A DNA stretch of 60,444 nt, from NCBI GenBank assembly GCA_018263505.1, contig JAANXA010000012.1, positions 1 to 60,444 on the forward strand, read 5' to 3'. The stretch's first letter is position 1, and each line of letters begins with the position of its first letter. Both the position numbers and the translations under genes were made by a program. The stretch is from Candidatus Nitrosopumilus sp. (GTDB lineage Archaea > Thermoproteota > Nitrososphaeria > Nitrososphaerales > Nitrosopumilaceae). Below the pieces are notes generated by a model. The model did not search any database, was not told the DNA's origin, and saw only the letters and a list, made by a program, of their open reading frames with translations. Of this stretch, positions 33,840 to 41,468 are shown piece by piece.

Positions 33840-34022
33840 TTATCCTTCCTCTTTCTTTTTTTTCATCTTTCTGTATATGATGATCATAAGTGTTCCTCCT
33901 GCACACCCCCAAAATAATTCTGATGTACCGTTTTTGATTCCATATGGTTCAAACAATCCTACAAAACCTAATGACATAATTGCAATAAGACTTAATCCAA
34001 CAATGTCTAGAATTTTTACCAA
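33840..34022 (-). CDS. Small two-span membrane protein
   Basis: The 60-residue protein has two hydrophobic helices (about residues 5-24 and 37-50) separated by FEPYGIKNGTSELFWG, and a strongly basic end (RKMKKKKEEG), which should be cytoplasmic. It is divergent from a similar protein at 34084. The function is unknown. AT-rich sequence upstream could hold a TATA box. Confidence 0.5.
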   Translation of the reverse strand: MVKILDIVGLSLIAIMSLGFVGLFEPYGIKNGTSELFWGCAGGTLMIIIYRKMKKKKEEG

Positions 34023-34083
34023 TATTTCTTACCTCTCTATTGTTAAATCAAAAAGATATATGGTTTTGTAAATCAATTATTTT

Positions 34084-34299
34084 GTGGATAAATATCTTAC
34101 AATAATTCTAATTTTTATGGTAATTGGAATTCCTATTGCTTTCATTTCTCCTTCTACTGGTGAATTACGTGAACAACCACTTATACCACTATTTTATGCT
34201 TCGATTGCAGGAATAATCATTATTGTTTTCTATAGTTCTTACAAAGAGAAAAAAGAACGACAAAAAGCAAATGAAAAACGAAGAAAATCTAAAAAATAG
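34084..34299 (+). CDS. Small two-span membrane protein
   Basis: The 71-residue protein starts on GTG and has two hydrophobic helices (about residues 5-22 and 36-51), a polar loop with SPSTGELREQPL, and a very basic C-terminal tail (KEKKERQKANEKRRKSKK). It has the same design as the divergent neighbour at 33840, suggesting distant paralogy or simply shared topology. It ends three bases before the winged-helix gene on the other strand. Confidence 0.6.
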   Translation: MDKYLTIILIFMVIGIPIAFISPSTGELREQPLIPLFYASIAGIIIIVFYSSYKEKKERQKANEKRRKSKK

Positions 34300-34302
34300 A
34301 TT

Positions 34303-34584
34303 TTAAAGTTCTAATCCAAATGATTCAGCAATACTGGAAAAGTTTACGTATGATTCCAAATATTGTCTACCTTTTGGAGTGATGATAAACGTATTCTTGC
34401 CATCATATTCTATTTTATTAATGAGGCCTGCACCTGTTAAGTTTTCTAAGAATTTTGATAGTCTTGAATGAGATAGATTTGCTTTTGTTAAAAGGGATGT
34501 TGTTTTGATTCCTTCTTGGCCTGATTGTTCAGTTACAGTTAGTAAATCTGCAACAATTTGCATGCTAGTTCTATAGGAAACCAT
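34303..34584 (-). CDS. Winged-helix regulator, copy 1
   Basis: The 93-residue protein is a single winged-helix domain: SYRTSMQIVADLLTVTEQS, then the recognition part ANLSHSRLSKFLENLTGAGLINKIEY, then a wing (KNTFIITPKGRQYLESY). It is clearly a paralogue of the protein at 41465, sharing the YRT..I..D.L, SHSR.S and FGL features. Thaumarchaea have many such short regulators; the target is unknown. A TTATAT element lies about 26 nt before the ATG. Confidence 0.8.
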   Translation of the reverse strand: MVSYRTSMQIVADLLTVTEQSGQEGIKTTSLLTKANLSHSRLSKFLENLTGAGLINKIEYDGKNTFIITPKGRQYLESYVNFSSIAESFGLEL

Positions 34585-34667
34585 GTGTAATTTAGTTTAA
34601 AACTAAGATATAAGCGTATTACCATTCATTCAGATCAGATAAATAAGCAACACCTGATTTTCTTACA

Positions 34668-35252
34668 GTGTCTTCTCAATCAGATATTCCTTGGTTTGAT
34701 GATTTTGTTGGTATTGCTTATAGATATTATGATCTTAGAATGAATGTAGTTCCATTAGTCACTGATCGGAAAGAATCTGCATCACTTTGGCATGATACAA
34801 TTCATTGGTGGGTTGATTCTTCTATCAAACTCCGATTTGTAGAATTGTATGATGAATATTGGTTCATTATGGGTTCTGATTCGCAAAAACCTGATACGAA
34901 TTTATCATTTTTCAAAATATTGCCAAAATCTGAAAATTACCAACGCTTTAAGAAAGGTCATGGTGGTGAAGCATATTTGCGATTAGGAGTTTATTCTGAT
35001 AAATCTCTTGATGATGTAAAAAAAGACGTAGAATGTGATTGTGGTCACGAAGCACAAGATCATGATGAAGGTGATGATGATGTTTGTTTATTTAACAAAT
35101 GCAATTGTAAGAAATTTTCTAGTTTTCAAGTCAATTTGTTGAAAAGGAAAAAAACAATTACTGATATAAAATTTTTAGAAGAAAAAGATGTAAAAGATGA
35201 TACTTTGTCTTGGAATTGTCTTAATGTAAATAAATATTCAAAACCAAATTAA
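34668..35252 (+). CDS. Hypothetical protein with a Cys/His metal cluster
   Basis: The 194-residue protein starts on GTG, 27 nt after GATAAATAAG. The N-terminal two-thirds is an alpha/beta domain rich in aromatics (YRYYDLRMNVVPL, HDTIHWWVDSS). The C-terminal part has CDCGHEAQDHDEGDDD and CLFNKCNCKKF, an unusual cluster with five cysteines and two or more histidines that likely binds zinc. I recognise no family. Its stop overlaps the convergent gene by four bases. Confidence 0.65.
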   Translation: MSSQSDIPWFDDFVGIAYRYYDLRMNVVPLVTDRKESASLWHDTIHWWVDSSIKLRFVELYDEYWFIMGSDSQKPDTNLSFFKILPKSENYQRFKKGHGGEAYLRLGVYSDKSLDDVKKDVECDCGHEAQDHDEGDDDVCLFNKCNCKKFSSFQVNLLKRKKTITDIKFLEEKDVKDDTLSWNCLNVNKYSKPN

Positions 35253-35452
35253 TCTAAATGCTTGTTAACCCTTGTATGTTCTCCTGGATAAAATTCATTG
35301 ATTTTTTTCGAATAACATTTTCCACATATTGATCCTTCTATTCCCCATTCTTTCATTGGATTAAACGGGGTTTCAATTTTTTCACTGCATACTTCACACT
35401 TATCTTTAGATTTCAAATCATTTTGATTTTTTTCATTGTATATAAAAAACAT
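35249..35452 (-). CDS. Small zinc-ribbon protein
   Basis: The 67-residue protein has two CxxC pairs, CEVCSEKIETPFNP and SICGKCYSKK, spaced as in a zinc ribbon. The rest is polar and there is no membrane helix. It is convergent with the Cys/His protein at 34668, with a four-base overlap of the ends. The function is unknown; nucleic-acid or protein binding are typical uses of such ribbons. Confidence 0.65.
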   Translation of the reverse strand: MFFIYNEKNQNDLKSKDKCEVCSEKIETPFNPMKEWGIEGSICGKCYSKKINEFYPGEHTRVNKHLD

Positions 35453-35578
35453 TCTAGAAAAATTGATTTTGAAAAAAATTATGTTAAATATTACTGGTTT
35501 CTACTAAATTTAGGTATTAGTCTGACCAATGTAAACCTCCTGCAAGATTTTTACTTGGTTGGGCTTTTACCTTTAAAA

Positions 35579-37330
35579 TTAAAATAAACTGTTGACTAGT
35601 TTTTTTAATGAAATGATCTCTTCTTCTTCTTGCCGAATTTTCTTATCAATTACTCGTAACATTGTATCATTCCAAACATGTTGCGAAAAGAAATTGTGTT
35701 TTGTATTTGCTAATTCGATTTCATCATCTACTACTGTGTCATCAAGAAATTTTGTAACTATAACATCTGTAATTTTTAAAATTCTAGAATTTAGTTTAAA
35801 ACTACGAAAAATAGGCTCTAATTTTCTTACATCTTTTTTAAAATCTCCTTTTGATTCTAGAATATCTCTATGAATAATTCTAAAATAAACTGCTACAAAA
35901 AACAATGTTGAATATCTTTTTGTTTTATGTCCGCCCTTTTTTCCATATTTTAGTGATTTTTTTGCAAATTCTTTTACGAGATATGGATAAAGCAAAACTC
36001 TGTAATCATCTTTTAGGTTGTCGTTGAAAACATCATCATATTTTCTACCTCTTGGAAGAAATTGGGCTGGAGAACTATATGCTTCAGTTGGTCTTTGTTC
36101 AATTCCTGCAACAAGTGATTGAATTGCATCTTTTGCAACAATAACTTTTTTGTGATTATCTGGAAGGTAATTATTGTAAATTGAATCTCCATCATATTCA
36201 CATTGTTTTGATTTTGTTTTTGTATCAAATGAACCTGCTTGAATTTCATAAAAATAACCACAATTTCTTAACTGTGATTTAATTGATTTATGAAAATCCA
36301 TTAGAGACACAAGATCTTTTCCTCTTACTGAATTTTGAGAATTCCTATATTTTGTTATATTATTTTGTTCTTGTTCATCATCAGCTTTGATAATTGTAAC
36401 TGTCATTGAACCATCCATATTTTTTGTTCTTTTCGAATGATCTAGAATAGAATTTGATGTTTGAGCACCATTGACAATCTGAGGTGCGTGAAGATCAATC
36501 CAATTGTTTCCTAATTCTGTAAAATCACTAACTACAATTGTAATTCCATTGTTGTAAAAAAAGAATTTACTTGGGTTAGTTTGTAGTGTTTCTCGCAATC
36601 CTTTATTGACTGTTGTTTTAAATTGCATCCATTGTCTAATGTTTGATTCAAAAACATATTCTCTATTTTTACTTACAAATTCAGTTAGTTCACGTAATTT
36701 TAAAATCCCTAATATTGTATTTTCATGTCTTAACATTCTTTCTAGTTTTATTGATGACTTTTTACCTTCAGCTGGTTTTTTAATTCGATCCCATAATTTT
36801 TGAACGATTTTTGTTTCATCTATTATTTCTACAATGTCATCATCATACTCAACTCTTTGATCTGTAACATAACAACATTTTATTTTGAGATTTTTTTCTT
36901 TGATTTTTGTAACTAAATGAGCAAGTTCTGGTCTCATTTTGATTACATCTTTTGCTAAAAGCCGTTTAACATCTTCCTTGAATTTTGCAATTGCTTCAAG
37001 TGAATGTGAAGTCCCATATTTTGATTGAAATAATCTAATTGTATTATCTGAAAAATCTACTGGCAGATAAGCGTCAATTCCAAGATCATTGGCTCCATCC
37101 ACAATTGCATCCGCTGCATCGTCTTCTGTAGCTTCAAAAACTCTGGTTAAAATCCACTGAAGAAAATTATTCCCTTTTTCAACCTCATTTTTAGAATTTT
37201 CAGCATATTCATGAATACTGTCCCTAATATTTTCTGTAAATCCTTCTAAAGGTGGACTAGAATCTCTTTGTGTTAATAATGTCTTTGACCCTGGAATGTA
37301 TTCTAACAATCCATTTGAATTCTGAGACAT
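35579..37330 (-). CDS. AIPR family protein with nuclease-like N-terminus
   Basis: The 583-residue protein shows the AIPR (abortive infection phage resistance) pattern: FFYNNGITIVVS (about 257-268) and APQIVNGAQTSNSI (282-295), then NSVRGKDLVSL. The N-terminal 110 residues contain DLGIDAYLP (82-90) and LFQSKYG (100-106), the D...(Q/E)xK pattern of Mrr-type restriction nucleases. AIPR proteins occur in phage-defence settings in bacteria and archaea. No partner gene is adjacent, so it may act alone. Its codon use looks like its neighbours. A TATA-like stretch lies at about 37345-37355. Confidence 0.85.
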   Translation of the reverse strand: MSQNSNGLLEYIPGSKTLLTQRDSSPPLEGFTENIRDSIHEYAENSKNEVEKGNNFLQWILTRVFEATEDDAADAIVDGANDLGIDAYLPVDFSDNTIRLFQSKYGTSHSLEAIAKFKEDVKRLLAKDVIKMRPELAHLVTKIKEKNLKIKCCYVTDQRVEYDDDIVEIIDETKIVQKLWDRIKKPAEGKKSSIKLERMLRHENTILGILKLRELTEFVSKNREYVFESNIRQWMQFKTTVNKGLRETLQTNPSKFFFYNNGITIVVSDFTELGNNWIDLHAPQIVNGAQTSNSILDHSKRTKNMDGSMTVTIIKADDEQEQNNITKYRNSQNSVRGKDLVSLMDFHKSIKSQLRNCGYFYEIQAGSFDTKTKSKQCEYDGDSIYNNYLPDNHKKVIVAKDAIQSLVAGIEQRPTEAYSSPAQFLPRGRKYDDVFNDNLKDDYRVLLYPYLVKEFAKKSLKYGKKGGHKTKRYSTLFFVAVYFRIIHRDILESKGDFKKDVRKLEPIFRSFKLNSRILKITDVIVTKFLDDTVVDDEIELANTKHNFFSQHVWNDTMLRVIDKKIRQEEEEIISLKKLVNSLF

Positions 37331-37399
37331 TTATTTCCTAATATGTTATATATTTAGAGAATTTGGTAATTATGTAATAACTAAGTTTGAGATTGATGT

Positions 37400-37810
37400 A
37401 TGTTGAAAGAAAAATTACTCCTAATTATCCCAATTGTGGTTGTGTTGGCATATGTTTTTGCATTTGTTTCATTTGATCAATCTTCAAATGATGAAACTGA
37501 AACTAAAATAATTGAACATATTGATGTTGTAATGCCTACGAAAGTTTCTCGTCCTGGATGTGAAAATGAAGACAGATGTTATATTCCAACTAAAATAACT
37601 GTTGAGAAAGGTCAACAAGTTACTTGGATGAATGAGGATTCAGCTTTTCATAGTGTGACTTCAGGATTTTATGATTCTCCTACAAATCTTTTTGATAGTG
37701 GATATTTAGATCCCTATGAATCATTTTCTTTTACTTTTAATGAATCAGGAACATTTGATTATTTTTGTACCCTTCATCCTTGGATGGAAGGACAAGTAAT
37801 TGTTGAATGA
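37400..37810 (+). CDS. Membrane-anchored cupredoxin (plastocyanin-like)
   Basis: The 136-residue protein has an N-terminal membrane anchor (about residues 5-24) and one cupredoxin domain with type 1 copper ligands His84 (SAFHSVTSG), Cys123, His126 and Met129 (FDYFCTLHPWMEGQ). Cys54 and Cys60 may form an extra disulfide. Thaumarchaea use many small blue copper proteins as electron carriers instead of cytochromes c, likely linked to ammonia oxidation. The last base of the TGA stop is also the discriminator base of the convergent tRNA-Cys gene. Confidence 0.93.
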   Translation: MLKEKLLLIIPIVVVLAYVFAFVSFDQSSNDETETKIIEHIDVVMPTKVSRPGCENEDRCYIPTKITVEKGQQVTWMNEDSAFHSVTSGFYDSPTNLFDSGYLDPYESFSFTFNESGTFDYFCTLHPWMEGQVIVE

Positions 37811-37881
37811 GGTACCCGAGGGAGTCGAACCCCCTTGTATAAGCTTTGCAGGCTCACGCATAACCGTTCTGCCAGAGTACC
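37810..37881 (-). tRNA. tRNA-Cys (GCA anticodon)
   Basis: Minus-strand cloverleaf: the acceptor GGTACTC pairs with GGGTACC, the anticodon stem TGAGC with GCTTA, and the loop CTGCAAA gives anticodon GCA. The T arm is GGGGG/CCCTC with loop TTCGACT. The discriminator is T, a cysteine identity base. There is no intron. The 3' end overlaps the cupredoxin stop codon by one base. Confidence 0.94.
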
Positions 37882-37920
37882 GTTTTAAAAAACATGAAAT
37901 GAACAATTAAACTCTTTAGA

Positions 37921-38151
37921 TTAGAATTTGTTAAATGGTTTTGATGCTAATTTAACATCTTCACCTTTCACTGTTTTTCTACCTGCATGAGACGCCATAT
38001 CTACAGCACTTTTTGCAATTCCTTCTGCAAGTTCTTCGATGATTCTTCTTAATTCATCTGCTGATTCATCACTAACCCTTTCAGCTCCTGCCTTTTTTAG
38101 AATTCTATACATTGCAGATAATCCTAACTCTGATGATTTCATAAATTCCAT
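37921..38151 (-). CDS. Archaeal histone
   Basis: The 76-residue protein is a single histone fold: LGLSAMYRILKKAGAERVSDESADELRRIIEELAEGIAKSAVDMASHAGRKTVKGEDVKLA. The RKTV/GEDV loop and the helix-loop-helix spacing match HMf-type histones. It wraps DNA as a dimer and polymer. Starts at 38151 (MEFMKSS) or 38142 (MKSSELG) are both possible. A TATAAAT at 38203-38209 lies between it and tatD, so the promoter region is shared and divergent. Confidence 0.95.
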   Translation of the reverse strand: MEFMKSSELGLSAMYRILKKAGAERVSDESADELRRIIEELAEGIAKSAVDMASHAGRKTVKGEDVKLASKPFNKF

Positions 38152-38237
38152 TTGATTTTTTCCGAAAAAAGATAATGAGTGAAAAAATATCACCAAGGAA
38201 TCGATTTATACAGACTATTTTAGTAATTGATTAAGAC

Positions 38238-38993
38238 ATGACTTGGTATTTTGATTCTCATATTCATTTATCTGATTCTCAATATTTGTCGGACATTGAA
38301 TTTATTTTAAAAGGAATGGAATTTATGAAAATGAAAGCTTGTTGTGTCTCCGTGAATGCTGAAAATTCTTTAGAAACACTGAATCTTGCAAAAAAAAACA
38401 ATCATGTTTTACCTTTCATTGGAATTCATCCTGAATATGCACATGAAGGTATCGAAAAAATGATTGATTTAATTGATGAACATCATAATCATATTAATGG
38501 AATTGGAGAAATTGGATTAGATCCTACCTATTCTAAAGATAATGAAGATGATAAAATACAAGCAAATGTATTTGAAACACAACTATCACTAGCAGAAAAA
38601 TTTGATAAACCTGTTTCAATTCATTCCCGAAAAAGTCTTGATGATGTATTTGAAATCATGACTTCTTATGAAACAAAACATGCATTACTTCATTGGTTTG
38701 ATGGAAATAAGAAACAACTTCAAAAAGCTATGGATATGGGATTTTTTGTATCTTTTGGACCTGTAACAATTTATGCCAATGACAAACAAACTTTACTTTC
38801 TAAAACTGATGAATCAAAAATTCTTGTTGAAACTGATGGTCCTGTACGTTTTTCTAGATGTTTTGAAATGAAATCTGGACAAATCAGTTTTATTCCTAGT
38901 GTAATTTTTTGTGCCTCAAAAATTCTTGGAAAAACCTTTGATGATATGTCGTCTATATTGGAAAAAAATTCAATTACATTTTTAGGAATATAG
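38238..38993 (+). CDS. TatD family metal-dependent hydrolase
   Basis: The 251-residue protein has the TatD metal sites: DSHIHLSD (6-13), IGIHPEYAHE, GIGEIGLDPTY, then KPVSIHSRKSLDDV, and VETDGPVRF near the end. TatD proteins are TIM-barrel 3'-5' DNases or phosphodiesterases. It shares a divergent promoter region with the histone gene and precedes eS17 by 30 bases, perhaps one transcript. Confidence 0.9.
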   Translation: MTWYFDSHIHLSDSQYLSDIEFILKGMEFMKMKACCVSVNAENSLETLNLAKKNNHVLPFIGIHPEYAHEGIEKMIDLIDEHHNHINGIGEIGLDPTYSKDNEDDKIQANVFETQLSLAEKFDKPVSIHSRKSLDDVFEIMTSYETKHALLHWFDGNKKQLQKAMDMGFFVSFGPVTIYANDKQTLLSKTDESKILVETDGPVRFSRCFEMKSGQISFIPSVIFCASKILGKTFDDMSSILEKNSITFLGI

Positions 38994-39023
38994 GTATAAA
39001 ACACCCTATTTTCTAGTTCATTC

Positions 39024-39383
39024 GTGGATAGAATAAAACGTCTTTCATATCAGGTCTTAGATGAACACAAATCAAAATTTGGCGTAGATTTTGCTGATAA
39101 CAAAAAGGCTTTGAATCAAATTTCTATAATACGTTCAAAAGGTCTGAAAAATGAAATTGCTGGTTATATTACAAAATTTATCAAAAAAGAGATCCGTGAA
39201 GAAAAAACTAAACAAGATAGAATTGAGGCTTCACGTTCAATTTCAGAGACTGAACAAGATATTGAAATCGTTGATAATTCTTCTGAAACCTTAACATCTT
39301 CTGAAGAGGATGATTCTGTAATTGTAATGGATAATTCTTCTACTTCAGAAGTATCTGAAACTGTTGAAAAAGAAACTGAATAA
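39024..39383 (+). CDS. rps17e: Ribosomal protein eS17 with acidic C-terminal tail
   Basis: Residues 1-60 match eS17: RIKRLSYQVLDEHKSKFGVDFADNKKALNQI, then SKGLKNEIAGYITKFIKKEI. The remaining 60 residues are a low-complexity Glu/Ser/Thr/Asp tail not found in most eS17 proteins. eS17 is an archaeal/eukaryal small-subunit protein near the beak. The start is GTG. An acidic extension also occurs on uS11 in this genome, at its N-terminus. Confidence 0.88.
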   Translation: MDRIKRLSYQVLDEHKSKFGVDFADNKKALNQISIIRSKGLKNEIAGYITKFIKKEIREEKTKQDRIEASRSISETEQDIEIVDNSSETLTSSEEDDSVIVMDNSSTSEVSETVEKETE

Positions 39384-39423
39384 TATTTAAAATATTAGTT
39401 CTAATTTTTTACATTGGTTTGAA

Positions 39424-40197
39424 ATGATTAAAGTAAAATTTGTTGGTGGTGCAAAAAAATCTTTTCTAAAAAATGAATTAGATATTGATATCTCTGAAAT
39501 TACTATATCTGAGTTAATTGATGTGTTGCTAAAGTTAATTCCTGAAAATTACCCTAAATTGGATGCTCAAAATATTTTGATTGCAATAAATGGTGTTGAT
39601 TCATCTGCGATGGATGGAAAAAATACTTTGATAAAAAATAATGATCATGTTAGTATAATACCCGTAATTCATGGTGGATCACCAAAAAAACTAAATTACA
39701 AAATAATGAAAAAACAAATCCAAATTATTGAAATTAAAGGCAAACAAACAATTGATGTAAAATTTATTGATCATCTAAGAAAAAAATATCCCAAAATTCA
39801 GTTACAAGCTATTTCCAGAAATTTTATTATGAATAGTTCACATTTGAAAAAAATTCTATTTTTATCTATCACTTCTGAGAAAAATGACATTTTACTTTCT
39901 AACAAATTGGAAACTGATATTTTAATGCGATTTGCATTAACCACACAAATATCTAATGCAATTTCAATTGTTGGAATTAAACCTAAAAAAAATTTTATCT
40001 TAATTGCAATTGGAAATAAAAAAATATTAGAATCCCTTTATTCTGAACTATCTTCTGAATCTGTAATCATGTTTTCAAAAAACTATGATTTGTTTCTAAC
40101 AAAATATTTTAAAATTACAAAAAAAGAACTTGATTCTGTTTATTCAAAAACTCCTTTGGAAGATATTTTAGTTGAAAAAGCATCAATTTTATTCTGA
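39424..40197 (+). CDS. Fusion of a MoaD/ThiS-like domain with KEOPS subunit Cgi121
   Basis: The 257-residue protein has two parts. Residues 1-85 are a ubiquitin-like MoaD/ThiS fold (IKVKFVGGAKKSF, then HVSIIPVIHGG). The Gly-Gly pair is internal at 84-85, so it cannot act as a free C-terminal thiocarboxylate unless cleaved. Residues 95-257 resemble Cgi121 (IDVKFIDHL, then LLSNKLETDILMRFALTTQISNAISIVGIK), which binds tRNA in the KEOPS complex making t6A37. Next but one on the other strand is Sua5, which makes the substrate of KEOPS. The two genes between are convergent with this one. Confidence 0.8.
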   Translation: MIKVKFVGGAKKSFLKNELDIDISEITISELIDVLLKLIPENYPKLDAQNILIAINGVDSSAMDGKNTLIKNNDHVSIIPVIHGGSPKKLNYKIMKKQIQIIEIKGKQTIDVKFIDHLRKKYPKIQLQAISRNFIMNSSHLKKILFLSITSEKNDILLSNKLETDILMRFALTTQISNAISIVGIKPKKNFILIAIGNKKILESLYSELSSESVIMFSKNYDLFLTKYFKITKKELDSVYSKTPLEDILVEKASILF

Positions 40198-40710
40198 TAA
40201 ACTACGTTTCGTCTTTTCAATACTTAATACATCAGATTTTTTTAAAATAGAAATACCTGTTTTATTGCCTAAAATTTCAATTAGAATCACTTTATCTGGA
40301 TATTCTAGTGATACTTTATTTTTAATTTGATTTGCAATTTTTGTGATAATTTCTTTACTTGAAATATTTGAATTTCTTTTTTCTATTGAAATTCTATATT
40401 TTTCATCTTCTGAAATCTGTTTAGACATTTCTGAAATATGTTCATTTATTTTCTCAATTTGTGTTTCAACGACTTTTTGAATTGGGATAATACGTGAACA
40501 ATATCTGACACTCCATGGTTCATCTAAAATCATTTCTTTGATTTTTCTTACAATTTGAATTGGTTCTAATATTGTTTGAGCAGTTAGAATCCCTGACATG
40601 CTTGTAATTTTTATTTCTGGTTCAGAATCTCCAAATTTTTCTAAAATATCTTTTAATTCTTCTTCTGTTTCCGGTTCGAGATGTCTTGGACATGTTATTA
40701 TCAAATTCAT
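40189..40710 (-). CDS. THUMP domain protein, Tan1-like (tRNA ac4C12)
   Basis: The 173-residue protein begins NLIITCPRHLEPETEEELKDILEKFGD and shows a THUMP core (ILEPIQIVRKIKEMI, ISIEKRNSNISSKEIITKIANQI, VSLEYPDKVILIEILGNKTGISIL). This matches COG1818/Tan1, a partner of the acetyltransferase that forms ac4C12 in Leu and Ser tRNAs. The tRNA-Leu at 2.5 kb is a potential substrate. It overlaps the Sua5 gene by four bases. Confidence 0.85.
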   Translation of the reverse strand: MNLIITCPRHLEPETEEELKDILEKFGDSEPEIKITSMSGILTAQTILEPIQIVRKIKEMILDEPWSVRYCSRIIPIQKVVETQIEKINEHISEMSKQISEDEKYRISIEKRNSNISSKEIITKIANQIKNKVSLEYPDKVILIEILGNKTGISILKKSDVLSIEKTKRSLSE

Positions 40711-41309
40711 ATTTTTAAAATCTCATCCTTTGTCAAATACCCTTCTCTGATAATTTTTACTTGTTTTTTTTCAATTTCTATGATTGTTGATTCAACACCG
40801 TCTTTAATTTCTCCCCCATCCAAAAAAATATCGTAATTTTGTATATTTTTTGAACATTTTTCAGGATTTGTAAATGCTGATTCATTTGAAATATTTGCAC
40901 TAGTACCTACTAGAAAATTACATTTTTTTAATACTTCTAATGTGCATTTATTATTTGGAACTCTAATTGCAATTTTTTCATTTAGATTCAGTGATTTTTT
41001 CAAATCATTATCAATTAATTTTAAAATCAAAGTTAATGGACCTGGCCAAAATTTTTCTACAATTCTTTTTGTAAATTCATCAAATAATGCAATTCGTTCT
41101 GCAATTTCTTTTGAATATACTAAAACAGGAAATGGTTTTGAAACATCTCTTGATTTTATTTCATAAATCTTCTTCACTGCCTTTTCATTGAATGGATTAC
41201 ACCCTATTCCATAAACTGTATCAGTCGGAAAAATTATTATTCCTCCTTGATTAATTTTTTCTATTACTTTTGCAATTCCTTTTTCATCGCAATTTACTTT
41301 CAACATCAC
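40707..41309 (-). CDS. Sua5/YrdC-type threonylcarbamoyl-AMP synthase
   Basis: The 200-residue protein has the YrdC core: GGIIIFPTDTVYGIGCNPFNEKAVKKIYEIKSRDVSKPFPVLV, then GPLTLILK and SANISNESAFTNPE. It makes threonylcarbamoyl-AMP from Thr, bicarbonate and ATP for t6A. It lacks the extra Sua5 C-terminal domain. The four-base overlap with the Tan1-like gene and closeness to Cgi121 make a tRNA-modification cluster. A second ATG one codon downstream is possible. Confidence 0.93.
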   Translation of the reverse strand: MMLKVNCDEKGIAKVIEKINQGGIIIFPTDTVYGIGCNPFNEKAVKKIYEIKSRDVSKPFPVLVYSKEIAERIALFDEFTKRIVEKFWPGPLTLILKLIDNDLKKSLNLNEKIAIRVPNNKCTLEVLKKCNFLVGTSANISNESAFTNPEKCSKNIQNYDIFLDGGEIKDGVESTIIEIEKKQVKIIREGYLTKDEILKI

Positions 41310-41375
41310 TTACATTTTTTATTATCATTTATTTTTGTATACATTTTTAATGACTGTGTTTAATTGTTTGTTAAC

Positions 41376-41468
41376 ATGTTTCAATATTCTTCAGATTTTG
41401 AAAATAATGATTTTGAGGATGATTTTGAGGATGATTTTGAGGATGATTTTGAGGAAACCGATAATTAA
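41376..41468 (+). CDS. Possible 30-residue acidic repeat peptide
   Basis: ATG to TAA encodes MFQYSS followed by an almost perfect DFED repeat and ETDN. Twelve-base tandem repeats build the middle part. The stop overlaps the stop of the winged-helix gene on the other strand by four bases. A pure Asp/Glu/Phe peptide could bind basic proteins or metals, but expression is unproven and the frame may be a by-product of the repeat. Confidence 0.35.
   Translation: MFQYSSDFENNDFEDDFEDDFEDDFEETDN
41409..41456 (+). repeat. Tandem 12-base repeat, four copies
   Basis: The unit GATTTTGAGGAT occurs three times exactly (41409-41444) and once with a changed final base (41445-41456). The array is expected to be length-variable between strains. 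The repeats read DFED in the plus-strand frame. Confidence 0.9.

Noticed and set aside
41409-41456. CRISPR-like repeats
   Set aside because: The units are contiguous 12-mers without spacers; this is a coding-type tandem repeat. No CRISPR array or cas gene was seen elsewhere in the window.
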